Origin: Rhodococcus sp. 14-1411-2a
GTDB taxonomy: Bacteria; Actinomycetota; Actinomycetes; Mycobacteriales; Mycobacteriaceae
Direction: 5' to 3'
NCBI RefSeq assembly: GCF_002259485.1
Contig: NZ_NPGA01000014.1
Coordinates: 186,001-250,000 of the forward strand
Length of the DNA stretch: 64,000 nt
In this document: positions 36,914 through 45,565 of the stretch, in pieces
Layout of the letters: each line of letters opens with the position of its first letter
Position numbering within the stretch: the stretch's first letter is position 1
Position numbers and translations under genes: made by a program
Notes under the pieces: model-generated
Database searches by the model: none
Seen by the model: the letters and a program-made list of their open reading frames with translations, nothing else
What the model was told of the DNA's origin: nothing

Positions 36914-38073
36914 ACCGGAACCTGCTCGGCGTACCCGCCCATGCGCTCGAGGTGGGCGTCGAGGTCGTCGAGAAAACCGTCGGCGAAGCGAAGGTTGCCG
37001 GTGCGTGCGCGCTTGAGGAATCCCGCGGTGGCCCGCGCCGACAGCAGCTTCGAGTCGTCCAGAAAGTCGATGAGGTCCTCGTAGGGTTCGTGCACCGGCA
37101 TGGTCGACACGGCGACCTTGAACGACGTTCGATCGCGTCCCCAGGCGGCGGTCGGCCAGGCCTGGCCTGGAAGTAGAGCTAGATCGTTCGACGCGTCGTA
37201 CGGCTTCGGATCGTCGAGTGCACGCGCGGCCCATGACGCCATCCGCACACTGACGGCATTGCCGACGAGCTTCCAACGATGCCCGCTGCGCACGCCGGGT
37301 TGCTGGACAGCAGGCAGCGTCCAGTCGGGATCGAATCCCTGCAGACGTTCGGCCCCGAGGATGCCGGGCGTGACGATCTCCCCGGACGGCAGACGAACCG
37401 CCGGGGGACTGGCGATGCCCAGGGACGATCCACCCTTCAGCGTCGGGACCGCATTGACCGCCCAGCCCAGACCGCGAATGCCCTCGGTCCAGTAGAAGCC
37501 GCACGGTTGGGTGCTCGGATCGCCGTCGGGCAACGGGCCTGCATCCTGGGAGAACAGCACCTCGCGCGGATCGTCGGTGCGTGAGGCCAGCATCACCACC
37601 CGCTGGCGACGCTGCGGCAATCCGAACGCTCTGGCATCGACGACGCGGTAGGCCCACATGTAGCCGAGGTCCTCGAGCGCGTCGGTGATGTGTCGCATGG
37701 CAGCCCCGCGGCTGAGCTGCAGCATGAATGGCACGTTTTCCATCAGCAGCCAGCGCGGGCCCCGCCGCCGCGTGACGAGCCGAAACACCTCGTCCACCAA
37801 GCCGGAGCGGGCACCGGTGATGCCCGCAGTGCGTCCGGCCTGGGACAGGTCCTGACAAGGAAAGCCCGCTGCCACCAGTTCGGTGTCGCCGGGCAGGCCG
37901 CGGAGAGTGGTGACGTCCGTGTGCAGCGGTGTCTCGGGCATACGCGCTCGAAGGACGGCCCCGGCTCCGGGATCGATCTCGCACAGCAACTGCGTCGACC
38001 AGCCCGCCTCGGCCAAACCCAGCTCGAGCCCGCCGATCCCCGCGAACAACCCGACCATCGACCGTGCGCTCAC
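36910..38073 (-). CDS. DNA (cytosine-5)-methyltransferase
   Basis: A 387-residue C5 methyltransferase. In order: motif I LFAGIGGLELGLAEAG, motif IV GFPCQDLSQAG with the catalytic Cys73, motif VI MENVPF, motif VIII QRRQRVV and motif X GNAVSVRMASW. The region around residues 190-270 is the target-recognition part. The recognition site cannot be read from the sequence. No restriction-endonuclease gene lies nearby, so it is probably an orphan modification enzyme linked with Vsr repair. Confidence 0.93.
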   Translation of the reverse strand: MSARSMVGLFAGIGGLELGLAEAGWSTQLLCEIDPGAGAVLRARMPETPLHTDVTTLRGLPGDTELVAAGFPCQDLSQAGRTAGITGARSGLVDEVFRLVTRRRGPRWLLMENVPFMLQLSRGAAMRHITDALEDLGYMWAYRVVDARAFGLPQRRQRVVMLASRTDDPREVLFSQDAGPLPDGDPSTQPCGFYWTEGIRGLGWAVNAVPTLKGGSSLGIASPPAVRLPSGEIVTPGILGAERLQGFDPDWTLPAVQQPGVRSGHRWKLVGNAVSVRMASWAARALDDPKPYDASNDLALLPGQAWPTAAWGRDRTSFKVAVSTMPVHEPYEDLIDFLDDSKLLSARATAGFLKRARTGNLRFADGFLDDLDAHLERMGGYAEQVPV

Positions 38074-38124
38074 GTGTGCCCTTCCCTCGCCCGACGGTCC
38101 TACGTTACTCGAGGGCTCTTGAAC

Positions 38125-38155
38125 TTGACCTCGACCTTGCTCGAGGTTTCACACT
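38125..38155 (+). promoter_or_regulatory. MerR-type promoter of the first ABC exporter
   Basis: TTGACC (38125-38130) and CACACT (38150-38155) are separated by 19 bases, the long spacer typical of MerR-family control. The spacer holds a palindrome with perfect seven-base arms, ACCTCGA-N6-TCGAGGT (38128-38147), resembling SoxR-like operators. The expected leader to the GTG at 38237 is about 75 bases. No MerR gene is present in the window. Confidence 0.65.
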
Positions 38156-38236
38156 GGAATGCGCTGGCCCAAAAATCGGTTGGAAACTGAGCCTGTGCAA
38201 TGAAATCATTCGAGCACAGCAATAAGGAGAAGAACT

Positions 38237-40030
38237 GTGTCTACGGGTGTGCTCGATCCCGAAACCGGAACGGTCGATCAGCCATATCCGAACCCAGTGC
38301 GGACGACCAGTTCACTGCGCCGTTTCGCGCCGTTTCTGCTGCCGTACAAGTGGTTCTACATCGCCTCGATCGTGGTCTCGCTGATCGCGACTCTGACCGG
38401 TCTGGTGATTCCGCTGGTGATGCAGCGTGTCATCGACGGCCCCATCACCGACCGCAATTTCTCGGCAGTCTGGTGGCCCGCCGCTTTCGTCCTGCTGCTC
38501 GGCACCATCGATGCACTCGGCATCTGGGTTCGTCGCTACCTGGTCTCGCGGCCGTCGAGCCAATTCGAGATATCAGCGCGGGCAACGGTATTCGACAAGC
38601 TTCAGCGACTGTCGGTCTCGGCTCACGAGAGCTGGGAATCGGGTCAGCTGCTCTCTCGTGCCATCGCAGACCTCGGTTCGCTGCGTCGGTTCATGGCCTT
38701 CATCGGCCCGTTCATCATCATCAACGCGGTGACACTCGTCGTGGGTATCGGCGTACTGCTTGTCCAGTCCTGGCAATTGGGGCTGATCATGCTGGTGACG
38801 TCGGTGCCGCTGGTGATCGCCTGCACCAAGTTCGAGACGCTGTACCGCGTCGTGGCCCGTGACGCTCAGGATCAGGCCGGCGACGTCACGACGACGGTCG
38901 AGGAGTCCATCCAGGGTATTCGCGTCCTCAAGGCATTCGGTCGAAGTGCGCACTTGGGCAAGCAGTTTCTCCGTCAGGCTCGTACGTTGCGCGGCACCGA
39001 ACTGAAGAAGGTGCGCTACCTGGCGATCATCTGGGCGGTGATCGTCGGATTGCAGCCCATCACCATCGGCGCAATCCTGGCGGTGGGGACGTACTCGATC
39101 GTGCAGGGCACGATGACGGTCGGCACGCTCGTCGCCGCCATTGCGATCGTCACCTTCTTGCTGTGGCCTATCGAATCGTTCGGGTACCTGCTGGCCGAGC
39201 TGAACAACGCGCGCACGGCAGCGGATCGGTACTGGGAGATCATGGACACTTCCGAAACCGTGACCGATCCGGTCAATCCCGTCGATTTACCCGAAAAGAT
39301 CTGTGGCCGAGTGCAATTCGATCGCGTCGGATTCACCTTTCCCGACGCGTCCTCGCCGCTTCTGACCGACGTCAGCTTCGTCGTCGAGCCGGGGGAGACC
39401 GTCGCGCTGGTCGGCAACACCGGTAGCGGAAAGACTGCGCTGACGAACCTCGTGCCCCGACTGTTCGACGCCACCGAGGGCACCATCACGATCGACGGTA
39501 TCGACGTGGCCTCGATGCGGTTGGCCGATCTTCGCTCGATCGTCACGGTGGCGTTCGAGGATCCGGTGTTGTTCTCGGCCAGTGCGCGCGAGAACATCGC
39601 GCTCGGTTCACCCGACGCGTCCGATGCCGAGGTGGCCGAGGCGTTGGAGATCGCGCACGCAACGGATTTCGTCGAGCAGTTGCCGTGGGGTCTGGCCACT
39701 CGCATCGGTGAGCAGGGCATGAGTCTGTCCGGTGGGCAGCGGCAGCGGCTCGCACTGGCGCGGGCGGTGCTCGGCAAGCCGCGGGTGCTGGTGCTCGACG
39801 ACCCGCTGTCCGCGCTCGACGTGGACACCGAAGCGAAAGTGCAGAAGGAACTGCGACGCGTATTGGCGCATTCGACGACGGTGCTGGTGGCACACCGGCC
39901 GTCGACCGCTGCATTGGCCGACCGCGTGCTCTATCTCGAGAACGGAAGAATTGTGGAGCAGGGAACACACGAGGGACTGCTGGCGTCGTCGCCGCGGTAC
40001 CGCGAGGTGATGGGGTCGATTCATGGCTGA
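38237..40030 (+). CDS. ABC exporter half-transporter with degenerate ATPase site
   Basis: A 597-residue type IV ABC exporter: six membrane helices (about residues 35-310) and a nucleotide-binding domain. Walker A GNTGSGKT starts near 393 and the signature LSGGQRQR is canonical. Walker B reads LVLDDP: the catalytic glutamate is Asp522. The Q-loop position in VAFEDPVLF is Glu. Such changes mark the non-hydrolysing half of heterodimeric exporters (TM287/288 type). GTG at 38237 has AAGGAGAAG upstream. It overlaps the next gene by eight bases. Confidence 0.93.
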   Translation: MSTGVLDPETGTVDQPYPNPVRTTSSLRRFAPFLLPYKWFYIASIVVSLIATLTGLVIPLVMQRVIDGPITDRNFSAVWWPAAFVLLLGTIDALGIWVRRYLVSRPSSQFEISARATVFDKLQRLSVSAHESWESGQLLSRAIADLGSLRRFMAFIGPFIIINAVTLVVGIGVLLVQSWQLGLIMLVTSVPLVIACTKFETLYRVVARDAQDQAGDVTTTVEESIQGIRVLKAFGRSAHLGKQFLRQARTLRGTELKKVRYLAIIWAVIVGLQPITIGAILAVGTYSIVQGTMTVGTLVAAIAIVTFLLWPIESFGYLLAELNNARTAADRYWEIMDTSETVTDPVNPVDLPEKICGRVQFDRVGFTFPDASSPLLTDVSFVVEPGETVALVGNTGSGKTALTNLVPRLFDATEGTITIDGIDVASMRLADLRSIVTVAFEDPVLFSASARENIALGSPDASDAEVAEALEIAHATDFVEQLPWGLATRIGEQGMSLSGGQRQRLALARAVLGKPRVLVLDDPLSALDVDTEAKVQKELRRVLAHSTTVLVAHRPSTAALADRVLYLENGRIVEQGTHEGLLASSPRYREVMGSIHG

Positions 40031-41846
40031 GCAAACTGCAGCTGCGGATTGGCGCGGCGTCGGCGGTGAGGAATCGGAGGTCGACGCGACCGGAAACCTG
40101 GTGCTGGCCGGGCGTTCTCGCCGGTTGCTCGTCTCGTTGGTGCGCCCGTACAAGAAGCAGGCCCTGCTGTCGTTCCTGATCATTCTGGTCGACAACATCA
40201 CCTACGTCGCCGGTCCGCTGTTCATCGCCTACGCGCTGGACAACGGCGTCGGCGCTGCGGGACAGGGCGATTGGGGTCCGCTGCTGTGGGCGGTCGGCGG
40301 GTACACCGGCTTCGGTCTGCTCGGCATGCTCACCACCTACGCGTTTCTCACCGTCTCCGGTCGGCTGAGTCAGAACATCCTGTACGACCTGCGCGGACGG
40401 GTGTTCGACCATGCCCAGAAGCTGAGTCTGTCGTTCCACGAGAAGTGCACCTCGGGACGGCTGATCTCGCGACTGACCAGCGATGTCGAATCTCTGCAGA
40501 CACTGCTCGAGAGCGCGCTCAACGATGCCTTGACGGCGATCCTGTCGATGGTGTCGATCGCGATCATCCTGGTGTACCTCGACGTTCCTATGGCGATGAT
40601 CGTGCTGGCCGGCTTCGTTCCGCTGGTCCTCGTCACCCGCTGGTCACAGCGCCGACAACGCCAGGGCTACCGTCGAACACGGGTGGCGATCGCGCGCGTG
40701 GTGGTCCATTTCGTGGAGTCGATGGGCGGCATCCGCGCGGTGCAGGTGTTCCGACGCGAGGGCCGCAACGACGCCATTCTCAGTACCGAGGACTCGGAGT
40801 ACCGGGACGCCACCACCGCAGCGCTGCGCGGCATGGCGAGCTACACCGGCATCGTGCGCTGGATCGGCAACGTCACGCTCGCCATCATTCTGGTGTTCGG
40901 TAGCTGGCGAGTGATCAACGGCCACATGGACATCGGTGTGCTCGCCGCCTACGTGCTGTATCTGCGCCGGTTCTACGGACCGCTCGACGAGTTGGCGATG
41001 GTCTTCAACGCCTACCAGTCCGCCGCCGCTGCGCTGGAGAAGATCTCCGGTGTGCTCGAGGAAGAGCCGTCGGTGAAAGCACCGCAGAACCCGGTGCAGA
41101 TCGGAACGGCAAAGGGCGACATCACGTTCGACGACGTGCACTTCGCCTACGGCCCCGAACGCGTCGTGCTGCCGGAATTCTCGCTGCACGTACCCGCCGG
41201 ACAAGTGGTCGCGATGGTCGGAGCCACCGGAGCAGGCAAGTCGACACTGGCAAAGCTGTTGGCGCGCTTCTACGATCCGACGGCCGGAGCCGTCCGACTC
41301 GACGGCATCGACATGCGGGAGATCAGCGACGAGGACCTGCGTCGCAACGTCGTGATGGTGACACAGGAGTCGTTCCTGTTCTCCGGTTCGGTGGCGGACA
41401 ACATCCGACTCGGACGCCCCACCGCGACCGATGCGGAGGTAAGGGCAGCGGCCGACGCCGTCGGACTGACGGAGTTCATCGCGACGCTACCGGAGGGAAT
41501 CGACACCGACGTGCGCAAGCGCGGAGGTCGATTGTCCTCGGGCCAAAGGCAATTGGTGGCCTTTGCACGAGTGTTCCTCGCCGCGCCGTCGGTGATCGTG
41601 CTGGACGAGGCAACGTCGAGTCTGGACATCCCGAGCGAGCGGCTGGTGCAGCGCGCACTCGAGACGATCCTGCAGGGACGAACTGCGCTGATCATCGCGC
41701 ACCGCCTGTCGACGGTGGCCATCGCTGATCGAGTGCTCGTCATGGCCGACGGAAACATCGTCGAGGACGGAACCCCCGAGGACCTGATCGCGGGAGAGGG
41801 ACGCTTCGCACACCTGCACGAGGCGTGGGAGGACTCGCTCGTCTAG
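40023..41846 (+). CDS. ABC exporter half-transporter, catalytic partner
   Basis: A 607-residue partner of the preceding gene. Six membrane helices are followed by a complete nucleotide-binding domain: Walker A GATGAGKST, Q-loop VTQESFLFSG, Walker B VIVLDEATSS (Glu529) and H-loop IAHRLST. The signature LSSGQRQL differs slightly from LSGGQ, which fits the degenerate site in the heterodimer. Probably exports a drug or lipid; the substrate is unknown. Its stop shares CTAG with the stop of the convergent gene. Confidence 0.93.
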   Translation: MAEQTAAADWRGVGGEESEVDATGNLVLAGRSRRLLVSLVRPYKKQALLSFLIILVDNITYVAGPLFIAYALDNGVGAAGQGDWGPLLWAVGGYTGFGLLGMLTTYAFLTVSGRLSQNILYDLRGRVFDHAQKLSLSFHEKCTSGRLISRLTSDVESLQTLLESALNDALTAILSMVSIAIILVYLDVPMAMIVLAGFVPLVLVTRWSQRRQRQGYRRTRVAIARVVVHFVESMGGIRAVQVFRREGRNDAILSTEDSEYRDATTAALRGMASYTGIVRWIGNVTLAIILVFGSWRVINGHMDIGVLAAYVLYLRRFYGPLDELAMVFNAYQSAAAALEKISGVLEEEPSVKAPQNPVQIGTAKGDITFDDVHFAYGPERVVLPEFSLHVPAGQVVAMVGATGAGKSTLAKLLARFYDPTAGAVRLDGIDMREISDEDLRRNVVMVTQESFLFSGSVADNIRLGRPTATDAEVRAAADAVGLTEFIATLPEGIDTDVRKRGGRLSSGQRQLVAFARVFLAAPSVIVLDEATSSLDIPSERLVQRALETILQGRTALIIAHRLSTVAIADRVLVMADGNIVEDGTPEDLIAGEGRFAHLHEAWEDSLV

Positions 41847-42190
41847 GTCCAGGGAGTGATCGGCGGCCTGACCCACATGATCTTCTCGTCCGCATGCTGG
41901 GGCGTCGCACCGTCGTGACCGGGGTGCTCTGCCGCCCATGCCGATTTGCGGTCGAGCAGCTCGGCCACGATGGTCCACGTCTCCATCGTGCTGGGCGGAT
42001 GCAGATCGGCGGCGCGGGCCAGCTTTCGACGGACGGCGTCGGTGAGGTCGAGGAGCTCGGCACCGGTGATGCCGCGATCCCACACGTAACGCGCGAGGGC
42101 TGTCGCCTTGTCCTGTCGACTCTTCGCGGCCTGTTCGGAATGCGCGAAATCGAACTGACCGCCGCCGGTGTTCTCTGTCGTCACGGGCAC
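41843..42190 (-). CDS. hypothetical protein
   Basis: A 115-residue soluble, helical protein with no recognised domain. Features: GQFDFAHSEQAAKSRQDKAT, TGAELLDLTDAVRRKLARAA and a Trp-containing tail (WVRPPITPWT). GTG at 42190 or GTG at 42184 are possible starts. It converges with the ABC gene and shares a CTAG stop. Its upstream region faces the glycolipid-binding-domain gene. Confidence 0.65.
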   Translation of the reverse strand: MPVTTENTGGGQFDFAHSEQAAKSRQDKATALARYVWDRGITGAELLDLTDAVRRKLARAADLHPPSTMETWTIVAELLDRKSAWAAEHPGHDGATPQHADEKIMWVRPPITPWT

Positions 42191-42261
42191 AACCTTAATG
42201 AACTGCGAGAAAAGGCACGTCCGCTTGATCTTCTGGGGGCCTCGTCGCCTACCGTAGGTGG

Positions 42262-42888
42262 GTGATCACTCAAGCATCGGGTGCCGAGCATGCCTCCGTC
42301 CCCGCGTCCGATTCCACCGACGCGAAAACCTGGCCCTCGATCCTGACGTGGCGAGCCCACGATGTTCCCCGCATGGAGTCCGTGCGAGTACAGCTCTCCG
42401 GCAATCGCATCAAGGCTGCCGGACGCATCATCGGCGCTGCGTGCAGCGATCACCCCGCCTTCAGCGCGTCCTACGACCTGGTGACCGACGAATACGGCGT
42501 CACCAAGCGGCTCTCGGTGCGCACCTCGCTCGCCTCCGGTGACCGGCAGGCGTCCGTCAGCCGCGACGACGAGGGCTACTGGATGGTGGAGAACAGCACC
42601 AGCCATCAGCGCTCGACCTACAGTGGCGCACTCGACGTCGACATGGTGCTCAGCCCCTTCTTCAACACTCTGCCGATCCGTCGATTCGGTCTGCACACTC
42701 AGGTCCAGGACCTCGAGGTGCCCACGGTCTACGTGAACGTGCTCGACCTCAGCATTCAAGAGGCCACGCTGACCTACAGCAGCGGTTCCGAGGGCATCCA
42801 CGTCATCTCACCGGTGTCGACGTCGTCCGTCACGGTCGACGCCGACGGATTCGTCCTCGATTACCCGGGACTGGCCGAACGGATCTGA
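42262..42888 (+). CDS. putative glycolipid-binding domain protein
   Basis: A 208-residue protein of the glycolipid-binding (DUF1089) family: ILTWRAHDVPRMESVRVQLS at the start, SVRTSLASGDRQASVSRDDE and LDVDMVLSPFFNTLPIRR are typical. It has no signal peptide. GTG at 42262 has TACCGT (42250-42255) six bases upstream and little room for a ribosome site, so it is likely leaderless. The 3' end overlaps tyrA by 28 bases on the opposite strand. Function beyond the domain name is unknown. Confidence 0.8.
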   Translation: MITQASGAEHASVPASDSTDAKTWPSILTWRAHDVPRMESVRVQLSGNRIKAAGRIIGAACSDHPAFSASYDLVTDEYGVTKRLSVRTSLASGDRQASVSRDDEGYWMVENSTSHQRSTYSGALDVDMVLSPFFNTLPIRRFGLHTQVQDLEVPTVYVNVLDLSIQEATLTYSSGSEGIHVISPVSTSSVTVDADGFVLDYPGLAERI

Positions 42889-43814
42889 CGTACGACGCCA
42901 CCGCGCCGACCCGCGTCCTGCAGTTTTTCTCGCCACCCCGGCTCGCCCGGGGTGATGTCGGTGATCTCGAAACGCTGGTGCTGCTCGTACTGCAGCCGCG
43001 CTGCGTTTCCGGCGTCGACCAGTGTTTTCGTCGAGTTCTCGTCCAGTTCTTGGCGCGCTTCGGTGAGCGCATGCAGTGCCTCGTCGAGCGCGGTGCGTAG
43101 AGCGGCCGCGTTGCCCTCGGTCATCGCGCGGACGAGATTCGGCGACGACGACGCCACCCGCGTCCCGTCGCGGAACGAGCCTGCAGCCAGGCCCAACGCC
43201 AACGGCCCTCCTGCCGCCCCGACGATTGCCAGGGCCTCGGCCAGCAGGTGCGGCAGGTGCGAGATTCTGGCGACGGCGCGATCGTGCTCGACGCTCTCGG
43301 CCGGCACCACCACCGAACCGCAATCCAGCGCGAGCCGGGCCACCCGCACCCACACGTCGGCGTCTACTCCCGGGTCGGTGGCCACCACCCACACCGCGTC
43401 GACGAACAACGTGGGATCGGTGGCCGACCAGCCGGACTGGTTGGTGCCGGCCATCGGATGCCCACCGACGTAGCGGGCCTGCAGTCCGCGAGCCGCTACT
43501 GCCGAGGCCACCTCGGCTTTGACGCTGACCACATCGGTGATCGGAGCAGCGGGCGCGTGCTCGGCGATTGCCGCCAGAACGGAGTCGACGGCAGGCATCG
43601 GAACCGCGATGACGATCAACGCGTCCTGTGCTGCGGCCCTGCTCAGAGCGGCTGTCAGGTCTGTGCCGACGTCGTAGCCATCGGCGATAGCACCGGCGAT
43701 CGCGTCGGCCGATCGGTTCCATCCCCACACCGGACGACCCGCATCGTGAGCCGCGCGCAGGATCGACCCGCCGATCAATCCGAGACCCAGAACGCACACC
43801 GAGGAAGAAGTCAC
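42861..43814 (-). CDS. tyrA: prephenate dehydrogenase
   Basis: A 317-residue NAD(P)-dependent dehydrogenase of tyrosine synthesis. The Rossmann motif VCVLGLGLIGGS, the central VGGHPMAGTNQSGW with the substrate histidine and the helical C-terminal domain (GSFRDGTRVASSSPNLVRAM) are all present. It converts prephenate to 4-hydroxyphenylpyruvate, or arogenate to tyrosine. It converges with the glycolipid-binding gene and is divergent from the tadA unit. Confidence 0.92.
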   Translation of the reverse strand: MTSSSVCVLGLGLIGGSILRAAHDAGRPVWGWNRSADAIAGAIADGYDVGTDLTAALSRAAAQDALIVIAVPMPAVDSVLAAIAEHAPAAPITDVVSVKAEVASAVAARGLQARYVGGHPMAGTNQSGWSATDPTLFVDAVWVVATDPGVDADVWVRVARLALDCGSVVVPAESVEHDRAVARISHLPHLLAEALAIVGAAGGPLALGLAAGSFRDGTRVASSSPNLVRAMTEGNAAALRTALDEALHALTEARQELDENSTKTLVDAGNAARLQYEQHQRFEITDITPGEPGWREKLQDAGRRGGVVRQIRSASPG

Positions 43815-43895
43815 CGGATCAGATTGGCACAGGTGGGTGACGTCGACGGGAGGTGGACTTCGAATACAGGCCCCTACCGGACTACCGTTGCGCGC

Positions 43896-44435
43896 ATGGC
43901 CGCACAGCGCGCGAACAACAACCGCGCATCCGCACCGGAGTACGACGACCTCGAGGGATTCGGCGTTGCAGTTGTCCGAGAGGAAGGCAAGTGGACTGTC
44001 ACGCCGCTGTCCGACGACGCATTGACCAGCCTGTCGGCGGCAGAGACCGAACTGCGTGAACTTCGCAGCTCGGGAGCTGTGTTCGGGCTGCTCGACGTCG
44101 ACGAGGAATTCTTCGTCATCCTGCGTCCCGCACCGAACGGCACCCGACTCCTGCTGTCCGACGCGGTCGCCGCAGTGGACTACGAAATCGCCGCGGATGT
44201 TCTCGATGCGTTGAACATCGAGATCCCCGACGTCGACCCCGATGAACTCGACGACATCGAGCCCTACGAAGAGGGCGACCTCGCCCTATTGGCGGACCTC
44301 GGACTACCCGAGGCCGTGCTCGGCATCATCGTCGCCGAGACCGACGACTATCCGGACGAGCAACTGCAGTCCATTGCCGAACGACTGGGTTTCGAAAGCG
44401 AGTTCGCCGCAGCGGTGGACAAGCTGCGGCGGTAA
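43896..44435 (+). CDS. tRNA adenosine deaminase-associated protein
   Basis: A 179-residue acidic protein found next to tadA in actinobacteria. It shows FGVAVVREEGKWTVTPLSDD and a conserved acidic stretch (DVDPDELDDIEPYEEGDLAL). Its molecular function is not known. ATG at 43896 has TACCGT seven bases upstream, a leaderless-type arrangement; the open frame continuing upstream is a shadow of tyrA. It is followed by tadA after three bases. Confidence 0.85.
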   Translation: MAAQRANNNRASAPEYDDLEGFGVAVVREEGKWTVTPLSDDALTSLSAAETELRELRSSGAVFGLLDVDEEFFVILRPAPNGTRLLLSDAVAAVDYEIAADVLDALNIEIPDVDPDELDDIEPYEEGDLALLADLGLPEAVLGIIVAETDDYPDEQLQSIAERLGFESEFAAAVDKLRR

Positions 44436-44438
44436 CCG

Positions 44439-44894
44439 ATGCCGATGTCCGACGCGGACATGATCCGAGCAGCGCTGTCTGCTGCGGCCGAGGCATCGGA
44501 TGCTGACGTCCCCGTCGGAGCCGTCGTGTTCGACGCCACCGGACGTGAGATAGCCCGGGCCTGCAATGCGCGGGAGGCGTCGGGCGACCCCACCGGACAT
44601 GCAGAAGTGATCGCGTTGCGTCGAGCAGCGGCTGTTCACGGTGACGGTTGGCGACTCGAAGGCTGCACCCTGGCCGTCACGTTGGAACCCTGCACGATGT
44701 GCGCCGGGGCGCTGGTCCTCGCCCGCGTCGGAGCGGTGGTGTTCGGAGCATGGGAGCCGAAGACCGGTGCTGTCGGTTCGCTCTGGGACGTCGTGCGCGA
44801 TCGCCGACTCACCCATCGGCCACAGGTCCGCGGCGGTGTACTGGAAGCCGAATGCGCCGAAGTGTTGACCCGATTCTTCGCCCGTCAGAGATAA
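44439..44894 (+). CDS. tadA: tRNA-specific adenosine deaminase
   Basis: A 151-residue cytidine-deaminase-fold enzyme. The zinc site is HAEVIAL (His54, Glu56) with PCTMCAG (Cys85, Cys88). It deaminates adenosine 34 of tRNA-Arg(ACG) to inosine, needed to read CGN codons. It follows the associated protein gene closely and is essential in most bacteria. Confidence 0.93.
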   Translation: MPMSDADMIRAALSAAAEASDADVPVGAVVFDATGREIARACNAREASGDPTGHAEVIALRRAAAVHGDGWRLEGCTLAVTLEPCTMCAGALVLARVGAVVFGAWEPKTGAVGSLWDVVRDRRLTHRPQVRGGVLEAECAEVLTRFFARQR

Positions 44895-44987
44895 CGATCT
44901 CGTCACATGGTGGCCTGCATGTCCGATTTTGTGGAGGGTAGAGGGCAGAGCGCAACGCTGCGCTCCGAACTTGCGAAGGAGACACTC

Positions 44988-45185
44988 ATGGGACTCGGCG
45001 ACAAGATCTCGAACAAGACCGAAGACCTCGGCGGCAAGGCCAAGGAAGCCGCAGGTTCGGCCACCGGAGACAAGGACCTCGAAGCAGAGGGCAAGGGCGA
45101 CCAGACCTCGGCCGCATTCAAAGACGGTGCCGAGAAAGTCAAGGACGCAGCCTCGAACATCAAGGACAAGCTCACCGGCAACTAG
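44988..45185 (+). CDS. CsbD family stress protein
   Basis: A 65-residue highly charged, probably flexible protein with the CsbD pattern of MGLGDKISNKTEDLGGKAKE and repeated Lys/Asp/Ala helices. Family members are induced in general stress. ATG at 44988 is chosen because GAAGGAG lies seven bases upstream; an extension to 44907 is unlikely. It stands alone before a tRNA gene. Confidence 0.88.
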   Translation: MGLGDKISNKTEDLGGKAKEAAGSATGDKDLEAEGKGDQTSAAFKDGAEKVKDAASNIKDKLTGN

Positions 45186-45242
45186 ATCTGCGCGCTGAGC
45201 AGGCGATTTAGCCTCAGGCCGTCATTCCGGTACAGTCTTCTG

Positions 45243-45333
45243 CGGTGGCGTGTCCGAGCGGCCTAAGGAGCACGCCTCGAAAGCGTGTGACGGGTAATCC
45301 CCGTCCGAGGGTTCAAATCCCTCCGCCACCGCC
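45243..45333 (+). tRNA. tRNA-Ser(CGA)
   Basis: The acceptor stem GGTGGCG pairs with CGCCACC (45323-45329), and G at 45330 is the discriminator, followed by an encoded CCA (45331-45333). The anticodon stem is CACGC/GCGTG with loop CTCGAAA, giving anticodon CGA for UCG codons. The long variable arm typical of tRNA-Ser lies between the anticodon stem and GGTTCAAATCC of the T arm. Length is 88 bases without CCA. Confidence 0.95.
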
Positions 45334-45335
45334 AA

Positions 45336-45371
45336 GAACTCCCCACCCGATCCGTCGGGTGGGGAGTTTTT
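45336..45371 (+). terminator. rho-independent terminator after tRNA-Ser
   Basis: A 14-base stem AACTCCCCACCCGA with its exact complement around TCCG, then TTTT. It begins three bases after the CCA end. Confidence 0.93.
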
Positions 45372-45565
45372 TGTGCGCTGGGGGCTGGGTTCGTCGCAGA
45401 TGCGCGCGCATTCGTCAGACGCGTTCGGATTCGCTATCGATTCGGGTCTATTTCGCGCGCACTTGGCGAACGCGCGCGCGTTTGCGGGATCACGGGGGTG
45501 GGTCGCGGGATCACCGAGGCAGGACGGGGATTGGGGCAGATCCGAACCCCACGCGACTCAGACGC

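Noticed and set aside
45484-45514. Repeated GCGGGATCAC as a CRISPR or integration repeat
   Set aside because: Two copies of ten bases only, no regular spacers, no cas or integrase genes.
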